This document shows positions 5,706 to 13,261 of a stretch of 33,996 nucleotides of DNA, one piece after another. How positions within the stretch are numbered: the first letter of the stretch is position 1; each line of letters begins with the position of its first letter. Both the position numbers and the translations under genes were made by a program. A model generated the notes under the pieces. That model was not told the origin of the DNA. It made no database searches and saw only the letters and a list, made by a program, of their open reading frames with translations. Source of the DNA: a virus; IMG/VR virus record IMGVR_UViG_3300035698_004505, positions 1-33,996 of that record. The stretch is one strand, 5' to 3'.

Positions 5706-7138
5706 CGTTTAAATTGATGAAGCATCAAGAAGATGCGATTGCATTGGGCAATTTGGAGCGAGACATATTTCTAGCATGGGAAATGGGGACGGGTAAAAGC
5801 TGCGCCACCATTCAGATACTTCGCCATAGGTACGCGCATAGCGGGCGGTTACTTAAGACCTTGATTTTAGCACCTAAAGTGGTCCTAGATAACTGGAAAA
5901 AAGAGTTTGCCCTTTATAGTAAAGTGGATCAGGGATATATCCACGTTTTAACAGGTTCGCTCGCCAAAAGAACTGAGCATGTTAAAAAGTACCAAGACTA
6001 CTCTTCCATATTTATTACTAACTACGAGGCGTTTGATAACAAGGAATTCGTAGCCACGATTAAAGCATGGGACCCCGAGGTACTGGTATGTGACGAAAGC
6101 CATATGGTAAAAAGCCATAAATCAAAGCGGGCAAAAGCAGTGGCGTATATTTCCGACGGATGCCTTCACAGGTATTTGCTAACGGGAACCCCGATTCTAA
6201 ATTCGGTAATGGACTTATTCCAACAGTACCGAATCCTTGACGGGTATCGTGGAAACGAGTCCACCTTTGGCCACAATTTCTTTGCTTTCAGGAACCGTTT
6301 TTTCTATGACAAAAACCAAGCGTGGGTAGGCAAGTACAACCATTATCCCGAGTGGGCCCCGCGCCCCGGATCACTGGAAAATCTAATGGAGCTGATTGCG
6401 AAAAAGACCATGCGGGTAGAAAAAGCCCAGTGCATGGATTTGCCACCGTATACGGTACAAAATTTAAACGTAGAGATGAGCCCCGAGCAAGGGCGCTTGT
6501 ATAGGGAGATGAAGAAAGACTTCGTCACGTATTTAAATGACAAGGCGATCATTGCCAATTTAGCAATAGTTAAAGCCCTTCGGCTTCAACAGATAGTGTC
6601 CGGGTTTGTAAAGACCGATGACGGGCAAACTACCAGGCTTAGTAAAGTACCACGCCTTGAGGTTTTAAAAGAACAGCTCGAGATGATTACACCAAAGCAC
6701 AAGGTAATTGTGTGGGCCTGCTTTAAGGAAAACTACGTGATGATTCGCGAGCTGTGTAAAGATGCGGGCATTGAAGCCGTAGAGCTGCACGGCGGGGTCT
6801 TGGAAAAAGATAGAAAGATAGCCATAGATAGGTTTACAAATGATGACACAGTTAGAGTTTTAATCGGGAACCAGGGGGCCGCAGGGGTGGGGATCAATTT
6901 GGTTGCGGCCTCCTATTCTATTTATTATTCTCGCACCTTTAAGTTGGGGGATGACCTCCAAAGTGAGGCACGGAACTACCGTCGGGGGTCTGAGATCCAT
7001 GAAAATATAACACGAATTAACTTAGTTAGCCCTGGGACTATTGACAACCTGATATCAGATGCGCTACACTTGAAACTAGATTTAAGCGATAAGTTTCTAA
7101 ACTATATCAAAGAGAAAGGAAGACATTATGGACTCTAA
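5702..7138 (+). CDS. SNF2-type superfamily 2 helicase
   Basis: The 478-aa ATPase has Walker A WEMGTGKS near residues 26-33, the Walker B box CDESH (DESH type), motif III LLTGTP, and a C-terminal RecA-like lobe with motif V (GNQGAAGVGINL) and motif VI (QSEARNYRRG). It belongs with SNF2/DEXH DNA translocases found in phage replication modules, where they probably remodel replication or recombination intermediates. TTG 5702 is taken as the start because GAGGAG lies about six bases upstream and it overlaps the primase stop; ATG 5717 is the alternative. It overlaps the next gene by 11 bases. Confidence 0.92.
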   Translation: MTFKLMKHQEDAIALGNLERDIFLAWEMGTGKSCATIQILRHRYAHSGRLLKTLILAPKVVLDNWKKEFALYSKVDQGYIHVLTGSLAKRTEHVKKYQDYSSIFITNYEAFDNKEFVATIKAWDPEVLVCDESHMVKSHKSKRAKAVAYISDGCLHRYLLTGTPILNSVMDLFQQYRILDGYRGNESTFGHNFFAFRNRFFYDKNQAWVGKYNHYPEWAPRPGSLENLMELIAKKTMRVEKAQCMDLPPYTVQNLNVEMSPEQGRLYREMKKDFVTYLNDKAIIANLAIVKALRLQQIVSGFVKTDDGQTTRLSKVPRLEVLKEQLEMITPKHKVIVWACFKENYVMIRELCKDAGIEAVELHGGVLEKDRKIAIDRFTNDDTVRVLIGNQGAAGVGINLVAASYSIYYSRTFKLGDDLQSEARNYRRGSEIHENITRINLVSPGTIDNLISDALHLKLDLSDKFLNYIKEKGRHYGL

Positions 7139-7598
7139 TTGGGCTGAATCAGCACTTGGTTCTGAGAGTAAAATAACAGTAGAAGAACTAGACAAACTAG
7201 TTGCCGAGTACGTAGAAAAAAGAAAGCAGTACGAGGAAAAAAAGAAAGCTTCGAGCGAGGCACACGGGATCATGGAGCTTGCGAAAGGTAGTGTGCAAGA
7301 AGCCTTGAAAAACCTAGGTAAGAAGTCTTACAAGTTAGAAGGTGTTGGCACCTTTACCAGGGTAATGAAGGAAGTGGTAGCCACTCCCAAAGACCTGGAC
7401 TCAAAAAGAAGCATATTTAAATGGATAGAAGATAAGTATGGCGCGGATGTTTTAGACAGCATGCGATCCATAAACCACCAAACCCTTAACGCATTCTACA
7501 ATCAAGAAGTAGAGAAAGAAAAAGAGAACCCAGCATTTAGCATACCGGGAATAGATTCACCGACAGTGGTAGAAAACGTAAGTTTTAGAAAAGGATAG
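7128..7598 (+). CDS. coiled-coil protein in replication module, 156 aa
   Basis: The first half is a charged, helical, Lys/Glu-rich segment (residues about 15-65, probable coiled coil). The second half is a small mixed domain with VGTFTRVMKEVVATP and IFKWIEDKYG. GAAAGGA lies before its ATG, which is inside the helicase gene. I do not recognise the family; its place between a helicase and a probable ssDNA-binding protein suggests a DNA replication or recombination accessory role. Confidence 0.8.
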   Translation: MDSNWAESALGSESKITVEELDKLVAEYVEKRKQYEEKKKASSEAHGIMELAKGSVQEALKNLGKKSYKLEGVGTFTRVMKEVVATPKDLDSKRSIFKWIEDKYGADVLDSMRSINHQTLNAFYNQEVEKEKENPAFSIPGIDSPTVVENVSFRKG

Positions 7599-7601
7599 TA
7601 A

Positions 7602-7808
7602 GTGACAGACAAAGAACGATTCGAGGCATACGCAGAATTAGTGGCACATCTAAAGAGCATCGAAAAGAAACAGTGGTTAGACGTAGTGCAAGTGTTAATG
7701 AAAGATAATATATCAATGTACCAACAAAATAAGGAGCTATTAAATGGCAAACAAGGAAGTAGTGAAGAAAGAATCGAACAACCTAGCCCCGGTGATGACA
7801 AGCAATGA
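7602..7808 (+). CDS. small protein, 68 aa, unknown
   Basis: It starts with GTG 7602, three bases after the previous stop, and encodes a helical charged protein (ELVAHLKSIEKKQWLDVVQVL) with a polar tail. The last 65 bases overlap the next gene in another frame, and the AAGGAG used by that gene lies inside this one. The overlap leaves some doubt, but the amphipathic first 45 residues look real. Confidence 0.55.
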   Translation: MTDKERFEAYAELVAHLKSIEKKQWLDVVQVLMKDNISMYQQNKELLNGKQGSSEERIEQPSPGDDKQ

Positions 7809-8502
7809 GTGGGGAAGTCCGCAGAAGTTTACATCAAACGATATCGTAGTACCAAAAATACTACCCATTCAGTTTATGTCGGATAAACTTAAGAACAAAG
7901 AAGCCGAGTACGGCGAGCTTCGAGACACACTAAATAACGACTTGTTCGGTGACGTAAATACACCCATGGAGTTTATCCCGTTTTTCGTACAGAAGAAATG
8001 GGTCGAGTACCAAGTTGTTACTAACAAAGCAGGAGCCCGGAAGCGCGAATTTAGTCGCGTAATAGAAATAGACCACACAAACGACGGACTTCCATACGTT
8101 GACGAAGGTGCTGGTATTGAGCGTGACAGATGCGTGGAAGTGTACGTACTAATTCCGAAGCACATCGAAGAGGGCAGCAGCTTTCCCTACGTTTTGTCGT
8201 TCAGAAGAACTTCTTTGAAGGCAGGTAACAAGATCATCACGCAGATACTTCGTAATGAAAGAATGGGAATGGCCCCGGCTGCCGCATCCATGTTTCTATC
8301 TTGTAAGTCTACTCAAAACGATGACGGGGAATTTATCGTCATGGACGTAAAGACGGGACGCAAAACTACCAGTGATGAAGTCAAAGACTGCTTCTCATGG
8401 TACAAACTTGTGTCCAGCGGAGCCACGAAACTAGATGAGTCAGACCTAAATGGCGCAGCCCCTACTAAAGAAGCGACGGACGTTGATTCAAGCGAATACT
8501 AA
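7744..8502 (+). CDS. probable single-stranded DNA-binding protein
   Basis: This 252-aa protein has a strong AAGGAG ribosome site about eight bases before ATG 7744. The core (residues 30-215) is predicted to be beta-rich, with FIPFFVQKKWVEYQV, FPYVLSFRRTSLKAG and FSWYKLVSSG segments. It ends in an acidic tail (DVDSSEY), as in T7 gp2.5 and bacterial SSB, where the tail recruits replication partners. The position between helicases and DNA polymerase supports this role. I infer function from layout and tail rather than from a firm motif, so a recombination-annealing or other accessory protein remains possible. Confidence 0.6.
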   Translation: MANKEVVKKESNNLAPVMTSNEWGSPQKFTSNDIVVPKILPIQFMSDKLKNKEAEYGELRDTLNNDLFGDVNTPMEFIPFFVQKKWVEYQVVTNKAGARKREFSRVIEIDHTNDGLPYVDEGAGIERDRCVEVYVLIPKHIEEGSSFPYVLSFRRTSLKAGNKIITQILRNERMGMAPAAASMFLSCKSTQNDDGEFIVMDVKTGRKTTSDEVKDCFSWYKLVSSGATKLDESDLNGAAPTKEATDVDSSEY

Positions 8503-8513
8503 ACACTAAAGCA

Positions 8514-8529
8514 GCATTGGGGAAAGCAG
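8514..8529 (+). promoter_or_regulatory. leader motif copy before exonuclease
   Basis: GCATTGGGGAAAGCAG repeats the primase leader motif (3359-3375) with a single base missing. It ends six bases before ATG 8536 and two bases before an alternative out-of-frame ATG at 8532. It supplies GGGGA for ribosome binding. Confidence 0.5.
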
Positions 8530-8535
8530 CTATGA

Positions 8536-9261
8536 ATGAAAATATTAGGACTCGATTATGAAACATCCTGGACGAATCCAGTTAACGCAAAACTTGCAAG
8601 GCCCACCGAGATCGGTGCGGTCTTGTACTGTACACAGACAAGGAAGCCGTTAAAGATTATGAATGAGCTAATCCATGAGTTAGACCATCCGCAATCCCCT
8701 CCTGAGCTAGTAGCTTTGACAGGAATAACGGACGAAATGAAGGAGACCTACGGCGTCCCCTCCATTAAGGCAATGGGTATGCTTAATGATATGATGGCTA
8801 AGTGTGACTATGTGGTAGCACATAATGGAAACGAATTTGACCGTGTTATATACATGGAAGAGTGTGCCAGGTTTTCCATAGCCCCCTCTTTAAAACAATG
8901 GATTGATACCAAGCTTGATGTTCCATACCCGGAGTATATAAAAACCAGGAAGCTCTCGCACCTGGCAGCCGAACTCGGTTTTGCAAACCCGTTCCAACAC
9001 AGAGCCCTGTTCGACGTTTTGACAATGATTAAAGTAATGGAGCAATTCGACTTTAATGAAATAATAGAGTTAGCTAAACAACCCAACATGACAGTGATTG
9101 CCAATGTTTCTTTCAAGGACAAAGACCTTGCGAAAAAAAGAGGCTACCACTGGGACGGAGAAAACAAACAATGGAAAAAACAAATGAAAGAACCACAAGC
9201 GGAACTAGAAAGGGACCAAGCCCCGTTTCCGGTGACGCTGTTTCAACCGACGACATACTAA
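8536..9261 (+). CDS. DnaQ-like 3'-5' exonuclease with DUF5710-like tail
   Basis: Residues 1-180 carry the DEDDh exonuclease signature: GLDYETS (Asp and Glu near residues 6-9), AHNGNEFD (His96-Asp102), and HRALFD (His155, Asp160). Enzymes of this fold remove nucleotides from 3' ends for proofreading or repair. Residues about 195-222 (VSFKDKDLAKKRGYHWDG followed by QWKK) match the short DUF5710-type module seen at the end of phage and plasmid DNA enzymes. The phage also encodes a polymerase-linked exonuclease at 9585, so this second enzyme probably has a separate role. The final 91 bases overlap the next gene. Confidence 0.88.
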   Translation: MKILGLDYETSWTNPVNAKLARPTEIGAVLYCTQTRKPLKIMNELIHELDHPQSPPELVALTGITDEMKETYGVPSIKAMGMLNDMMAKCDYVVAHNGNEFDRVIYMEECARFSIAPSLKQWIDTKLDVPYPEYIKTRKLSHLAAELGFANPFQHRALFDVLTMIKVMEQFDFNEIIELAKQPNMTVIANVSFKDKDLAKKRGYHWDGENKQWKKQMKEPQAELERDQAPFPVTLFQPTTY

Positions 9262-9443
9262 AAAAACACAGCGACGCCTTGCTTGAGATACACACGTATA
9301 TATCGGGAGTGGAGTTTAACAGACATCGAAAAACCCCCGACCCGTTAATGGCAAACGTGGTTGCGTTTTTGGCACAGGCCCAGGGGGACTTAAACAGATA
9401 CTTGAAACAAAGGATTAAAGATGAAGAGTACGGTAAAGAATAA
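9171..9443 (+). CDS. small protein, 90 aa, unknown
   Basis: It begins within the 3' end of the exonuclease gene (91-base overlap), with GGAG about a dozen bases upstream of ATG. The first 25 residues are polar and probably disordered. Residues 28-85 are helical (DILKKHSDALLEIHTYI, VVAFLAQAQGDLNRYL). Its stop lies 23 bases into the following ribbon-helix-helix gene. Function unknown. Confidence 0.6.
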   Translation: MEKTNERTTSGTRKGPSPVSGDAVSTDDILKKHSDALLEIHTYISGVEFNRHRKTPDPLMANVVAFLAQAQGDLNRYLKQRIKDEEYGKE

Positions 9444-9588
9444 AGAGGTAACCTTTTTTATTAGGAGTTTGCCAAACGAAGTGGCAGCTAAGATTAGAAA
9501 GTACGCCGAAAGAAATAGGATGACTTTAGCCGGGGTGGTTATAAGGATGTCTGAAAAGCTTGAAGACGATGGTTTCTTTTCTAAGTGA
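9421..9588 (+). CDS. Arc-like ribbon-helix-helix protein, 55 aa
   Basis: A 55-codon frame from ATG 9421 reads KEVTFFIRSLPNEVAAKIRKY, then AERNRMTLAGVVIRMSEKL. A short strand with alternating residues followed by two helices is the ribbon-helix-helix (Arc/MetJ) pattern, with TFFIRSLP as the DNA-contacting strand. Such proteins are dimeric DNA-binding repressors. Its end overlaps the GTG start of the polymerase exonuclease gene (GTGA at 9585-9588), so the two are coupled. It is the only likely DNA-binding regulator found in the window and might bind one of the palindromes or heptamers. Confidence 0.7.
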   Translation: MKSTVKNKEVTFFIRSLPNEVAAKIRKYAERNRMTLAGVVIRMSEKLEDDGFFSK

Positions 9589-10139
9589 ACGTCATAGAAG
9601 TAACCAGTGGTCAGTACCAGTCTGTAATCGACAGTTTTGTTGGTAAGCAGTTGGGGATAGATACTGAAACTACTGGTAAATCCTTCTCGGATGTCCCCTT
9701 TGTTCTCACAATAGCTGAAGGGGATAACGTCTATTACTTCGACGTTAAAGACGTGAGCGAATCCGTCGTTCGAGCAGGGTTATTTTTTTCGCATAATATA
9801 AAGTTCGACATAATGATGCTCGAGAAAATAGGGGTGAAGCTAGATGGAGACATCCATTGCACCATGATTACCGAGCGCCTTCTGCGAAATGATATGATGG
9901 CATACTCACTCGATGCCACTGCAAAAAGGTATGGCTACGAGAAAGACGACAGCGCCCTGGCTTTTATAAAACAAAACAAGCTGTACGAAGAGCGTAAAAT
10001 AATGGGTGTCACCATGGACAAGGTCCCGCAATACTCGAAGCTACCAAAGGAACTTCTTCTGAAGTATGCGACCACGGACGCGCACCTCCACTTAAAGATA
10101 GGACAAGCGCAACTTGCAAAGCTTAACGAACCTGCATAA
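9585..10139 (+). CDS. DNA polymerase I-type 3'-5' exonuclease domain (split)
   Basis: The 184-aa product is a complete DEDDy proofreading domain: GIDTETTG (Asp and Glu near 25-27), HNIKFD (His70-Asp75) and YATTDAHL (Tyr161, Asp165). In normal family A phage polymerases this domain continues into the polymerase domain. Here the frame stops at TAA 10137-10139 just after the exonuclease, and the polymerase domain continues in the +1 frame. It starts at GTG 9585, overlapping the previous stop. It should work with the product of the next gene, either as a separate subunit or, if ribosomes shift frame, as one chain. Confidence 0.9.
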   Translation: MNVIEVTSGQYQSVIDSFVGKQLGIDTETTGKSFSDVPFVLTIAEGDNVYYFDVKDVSESVVRAGLFFSHNIKFDIMMLEKIGVKLDGDIHCTMITERLLRNDMMAYSLDATAKRYGYEKDDSALAFIKQNKLYEERKIMGVTMDKVPQYSKLPKELLLKYATTDAHLHLKIGQAQLAKLNEPA

Positions 10140-11304
10140 TAATGAAATGGCACTGCTTCAAGTATGTGCAAGCATGGAGCTGCGGGGTGTTCTTTTAAAT
10201 AAGGCATACGTGCAAGGTGCGTATCGCCACGAAATGGACTTAGTTACTAAAGCGAGGATTGATTTTGAGACGGACACGCGAAGACCATATAAAGACTCAT
10301 CTAAGTTATTTGCTGAAATATTCACCGAAAGAGGCGAGCACTTTCCTAGAACGGATAAAGGAAACCCTTCCTTCACAGGAGATTTCCTTGATCTTTGCAA
10401 CACTAGAACGGGAAAGGTTATTAGAAAAATTAGACACCATGAAAAACGAGCTACCACATACTTCCTAAACTTTATGTACTACATGGATCAAAACGATATG
10501 ATCCACCCTTCGATGAACCAAGCCGGAACCACGACTGGCAGGTTCAGCTACTCCCAACCCAACCTACAAAATTGCCCCAAAGAAGACGAAGAGGCAGACG
10601 CGCTGTCTTTAACTAACGTCCGCAGGTGCTTCATACCACCGCTCGGGTACAAAATATTAGCAGTGGATTATGCGCAGCAAGAGTATCGACTAATGCTCGA
10701 CTATGCGGGCGAGAAAGGGATGATCCATAAAGTAATGGGCGGGGCCGATGTCCACCAAGCTACAGCCGACCTACTCCTCATCTCCCGTAAAAGAGCGAAG
10801 ACATTAAATTTTATGGTTTTATACGGAGGTGGTATTAAAAAACTAGCCGCCGCCCTCGACGTAAACATAATGACAGCTAGGGAAATACGAGACGCCTACT
10901 TCTACAAACTACCAAAGGTTGCGTACTTCATAAAGCAAGTGGCAAAAAGGGGGGAAGAACGTGGCTTTATATATAACAAGTTTGGTCGAAGGTTTTGGTG
11001 CTCCGACTATAGCTTTAGTTATAAACTTCCAAACCATTTAATCCAAGGTACTGGGGCCGATGTAATTAAACACGCCATGGTTAAAATCCACTGCCTTCTA
11101 AAAGATTATCAAACAAAGATGGCTCTACAGGTACACGATGAATTGATCTTCTATCTAAAAGACGGCGAGGAAGAAGTAGTACCAAAGATCAGGGAGATTA
11201 TGGGGTCAGTGTATGACCCGTTTAACGGCATGAAACTTATCACCGACGCCAAGATATCGGACAGGTCTTGGGCGCACTGGGACCTGGAACCATGGACAGG
11301 TTAG
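10114..11304 (+). CDS. family A DNA polymerase, polymerase domain (split)
   Basis: The 396-aa frame carries the family A motifs: motif A VDYAQQEYRLM (catalytic Asp near 185), motif B RKRAKTLNFMVLYGG (Arg225, Lys229), and motif C QVHDELIF (His341, Asp342, Glu343). It is the phage replicative polymerase. Residues encoded from 10114 onward (LTNLHNNEMALLQV...ME.RGV) already match the start of this region in Pol I, so homology crosses the 26-base overlap with the exonuclease frame. The possible TTG 10114 and ATG 10147 starts both lack a clear ribosome site. A frameshift or stop-restart could make it. Confidence 0.92.
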   Translation: MQSLTNLHNNEMALLQVCASMELRGVLLNKAYVQGAYRHEMDLVTKARIDFETDTRRPYKDSSKLFAEIFTERGEHFPRTDKGNPSFTGDFLDLCNTRTGKVIRKIRHHEKRATTYFLNFMYYMDQNDMIHPSMNQAGTTTGRFSYSQPNLQNCPKEDEEADALSLTNVRRCFIPPLGYKILAVDYAQQEYRLMLDYAGEKGMIHKVMGGADVHQATADLLLISRKRAKTLNFMVLYGGGIKKLAAALDVNIMTAREIRDAYFYKLPKVAYFIKQVAKRGEERGFIYNKFGRRFWCSDYSFSYKLPNHLIQGTGADVIKHAMVKIHCLLKDYQTKMALQVHDELIFYLKDGEEEVVPKIREIMGSVYDPFNGMKLITDAKISDRSWAHWDLEPWTG

Positions 11305-11588
11305 AAAGCCGTTTTGAAAAACGCTGTATTGAGCAACTCAAAGCACTTCCTAAAAGCTGGTGGCCTGATAAGGCTCCGTCAGGTGCCATCGTCGGACTTC
11401 CTGACAGAACCGGGTGCATAAATGGCCGATTTATCTCCCTTGAATTTAAGCGTAACAGAACTGCCGCAACCGCTGAACTACAAAAGTACAATGCGATTAA
11501 GATAAGACACGCCGGGGGCCGATCCTTCTTCGTATACCCCGAGAACTGGGAAGAGATATTTAACAAACTAAAGGAGCTATCCAAATGA
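11292..11588 (+). CDS. VRR-NUC-type nuclease
   Basis: The 98-aa protein contains a VRR-NUC core: SGAIVGLPDRTGC followed by RFISLEFKRNR, where Asp and the Glu-x-Lys pair are the catalytic residues, then an AGGRSFFVY strand. VRR-NUC proteins act as structure-specific or Holliday-junction-type nucleases, which suits clean-up of branched replication or packaging DNA. ATG 11292 is preferred; a TTG eight codons upstream (11268) would only add residues with no motif. The gene overlaps the polymerase by 13 bases and the next gene by ATGA. Confidence 0.85.
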   Translation: MDRLESRFEKRCIEQLKALPKSWWPDKAPSGAIVGLPDRTGCINGRFISLEFKRNRTAATAELQKYNAIKIRHAGGRSFFVYPENWEEIFNKLKELSK

Positions 11589-12013
11589 TGTACTCAGAAA
11601 ACGAACGAGAGGTAACATTAAAGCAACTAAACGCTTTTAGTTTAAACCCAATTGCTGCATGGGGGATGATCGAAAGCTATATTGAGTTTGTACACCCACT
11701 GCCAATAAAGCTAACCTACGAATACAAAACCGAAGACGACATCATGGACCTTAAGGCAAAGTCTAAAAAGCTAGTAGAGCTTGAGATCCGCGCAGTCGGG
11801 AACCTGTCGAATAAATTTAAGGGTAACCCGCTTAAGCTAGACCAAACATTCACAAGCCTTTTTTGCAGATCATACTATGAGTACCTGCGCCCGCTTCCAA
11901 TAAGCTTCCAAGTCATGGACGCAATCGAGATACATATAAGAACACCGGGTGTGTCAGAAGCAGACGCCAAGAACCCTTTACGAAACCACTGGCAGTTCCA
12001 AAAGAAACCTTAG
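11585..12013 (+). CDS. last gene of replication arm, 142 aa, unknown
   Basis: AAGGAG lies nine bases before ATG 11585, which overlaps the nuclease stop. The protein holds two similar short segments, EFVHPLPIKLTYEYKT (residues about 34-49) and EYLRPLPISFQVMDAI (about 98-113), both of the form aromatic-x-x-PLPI, perhaps an internal repeat. No known motif. Its TAG stop overlaps the TAA stop of the convergent lysozyme gene at 12010-12013. Confidence 0.8.
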   Translation: MMYSENEREVTLKQLNAFSLNPIAAWGMIESYIEFVHPLPIKLTYEYKTEDDIMDLKAKSKKLVELEIRAVGNLSNKFKGNPLKLDQTFTSLFCRSYYEYLRPLPISFQVMDAIEIHIRTPGVSEADAKNPLRNHWQFQKKP

Positions 12014-12510
12014 TGCATACTTTGGGTAGTAACGGCTGCCACAAAACAAACATAGGTTATGTGGTGAAGGCGCTTTAACCAGCCTTTGCCGAACACAGAC
12101 CAGTTAGGATTAGACGCGTAGGCGGAGAATCTATGGTCTTGGTACAGGAACAAAAACTCCATCGGATCTATGTCAGTCAAAGATCCGATGGTAACCGGAC
12201 CTATTATCCCGTCGATGGATGTCTTGCCTATTCGTTGCAGGAATGTTGCAGCCCTGGTAACTCCCTGGTTAACCGCGCAGTCAAAAACTATCAGCCGCAT
12301 AAAACCCGGCAGGTCCTCGCAAGAACACGCGTCCCAGTAGTATTCTTTGTATAGGGCTTTCGCCCTTTGAAGGGACATGTTGTCTATGTCTTCTTTTGGG
12401 AATGCTCTTTTGGAGATGCCATACTTGGTGGCTTTTCCAGGGTCTCGGGGGTCGTCTACCATTCCCCCTTCATGCGTTAATACTATCTGTACTGCTTGCT
12501 CAAAATCCAT
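12010..12510 (-). CDS. GH108 lysozyme (endolysin)
   Basis: The 166-aa enzyme should cleave cell-wall glycan at lysis. Residues 11-33 carry the GH108 signature THEGGMVDDPRDPGKATKYGI with the catalytic Glu14, followed by a YYWD segment and the FDCAVNQG helix. Residues about 96-110 (IDGIIGPVTIGSL) match the peptidoglycan-binding module typical of the family. There is no signal peptide, so release should depend on a holin. It is the last gene of the late operon and overlaps the spanin-like gene upstream by 11 bases. Confidence 0.92.
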   Translation of the reverse strand: MDFEQAVQIVLTHEGGMVDDPRDPGKATKYGISKRAFPKEDIDNMSLQRAKALYKEYYWDACSCEDLPGFMRLIVFDCAVNQGVTRAATFLQRIGKTSIDGIIGPVTIGSLTDIDPMEFLFLYQDHRFSAYASNPNWSVFGKGWLKRLHHITYVCFVAAVTTQSMH

Positions 12511-12748
12511 GTTTACTCCTACAGGCGTTAAGTTCCGCAGATAGATCTTCCAGGTCTTTTTGTGTCATGCACACCCACGGATCTTGTCCCGGGATTACCT
12601 CAAAGAATTCAAATTTCTTCGGTAGAAACTCTCTCTTTGGCTCGTTTGTTGAACACCCCAGCCATCCGCTCGCCGTCGCGATCACGATAAGCAGCGCCCA
12701 GTTCCTTAAGGTCTGCTTTGATTTTTGAGTTGAGCCTGTGTTTCTCAT
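12500..12748 (-). CDS. spanin-like lipoprotein candidate, 82 aa
   Basis: A basic N-terminus, then a hydrophobic stretch (residues 17-31) ending in GWLGC with Cys32, resembles a lipoprotein signal, although Trp at the -3 place is not canonical. The remaining 50 residues hold WVCMTQKDL and a helical segment ending near a second Cys. Most of its first 140 bases lie out of frame inside the gene at 12609-12821, a nesting typical of Rz/Rz1 spanin pairs. Its place next to the endolysin supports a role in outer-membrane disruption. An inner-membrane spanin is the alternative. Confidence 0.6.
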   Translation of the reverse strand: MRNTGSTQKSKQTLRNWALLIVIATASGWLGCSTNEPKREFLPKKFEFFEVIPGQDPWVCMTQKDLEDLSAELNACRSKHGF

Positions 12749-12821
12749 AGTGAGCCACCATTTGTTTTATGAGCCCTATAATTTCAGGCAGGCTCATAAA
12801 AAATGCTATTACCGACCTCAC
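12609..12821 (-). CDS. lysis-cassette small protein, 70 aa
   Basis: It starts with an ATGA overlap on the preceding gene and runs out of frame through much of the spanin-like gene. The first 28 residues are moderately hydrophobic (VIAFFMSLPEIIGLIKQMV) and may be a membrane anchor. The rest is charged and helical, ending ERVSTEEI. It could be the inner-membrane partner of an overlapping spanin pair, or a holin accessory protein. Evidence for either is positional. Confidence 0.55.
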   Translation of the reverse strand: MRSVIAFFMSLPEIIGLIKQMVAHYEKHRLNSKIKADLKELGAAYRDRDGERMAGVFNKRAKERVSTEEI

Positions 12822-13054
12822 TTTTTTGGAAGCTTAATCGACGTTAAGTAGTCCACAAACCATACCAAAAATTGGTAAGTCTTTGTTTGTTTGAACTTCT
12901 CTAATTTCTCATTATCAGATTTACTTGGAGTAGACTCCACATACGTATGAAGCAGCGTCATGATGGGCTTAAATATGGCTCGAAATACCCCTAAAATGAC
13001 CAGTATTCCTGCTAGATTCGGATTGGCTGCGATAAAATCCAGTACAACATCCAC
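12818..13054 (-). CDS. holin candidate, 78 aa
   Basis: GTG at 13054 has a strong GGGGG ribosome site upstream. Residues about 14-35 form a hydrophobic helix (LAGILVILGVFRAIFKPIMTLL) and a second hydrophobic patch lies near the end (QFLVWFVDYL) before KLPKK. Size, membrane helix and place in the lysis cassette suggest a holin that opens the inner membrane for the lysozyme. The neighbour at 13064 is a rival candidate. Confidence 0.6.
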   Translation of the reverse strand: MDVVLDFIAANPNLAGILVILGVFRAIFKPIMTLLHTYVESTPSKSDNEKLEKFKQTKTYQFLVWFVDYLTSIKLPKK

Positions 13055-13063
13055 TTGTTCCCC

Positions 13064-13261
13064 CTAGTTTAATGTTTCTAACTTGTCTATGCGACGATGA
13101 GCACGGATGCTCGCGTCTTTGGCGTCTTTTATACCCAACCTAGTATCGGATACAAAAACACCGCACTTAAAGATAAAGACCACTAAAGATCCCACTGTAG
13201 CAAGATTAGTCACAACCAAGATTCCGACCACCATATAAACGCTAGACGGCAGTTCGGTCAT
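13064..13261 (-). CDS. small membrane protein, holin or anti-holin candidate, 65 aa
   Basis: Residues 7-32 form one clear membrane helix (VYMVVGILVVTNLATVGSLV and on). The tail is charged and helical (DTRLGIKDAKDASIRAHRRIDKL), likely cytoplasmic. GAAGGTG provides a ribosome site. It begins directly after the tail fibre stop codon and leads the lysis cassette. The shape also fits an inner-membrane spanin, so the exact lysis role is open. Confidence 0.6.
   Translation of the reverse strand: MTELPSSVYMVVGILVVTNLATVGSLVVFIFKCGVFVSDTRLGIKDAKDASIRAHRRIDKLETLN

Noticed and set aside
11268-11291. TTG 11268 start of the nuclease
   Set aside because: The added eight residues carry no motif and lie in polymerase coding sequence.
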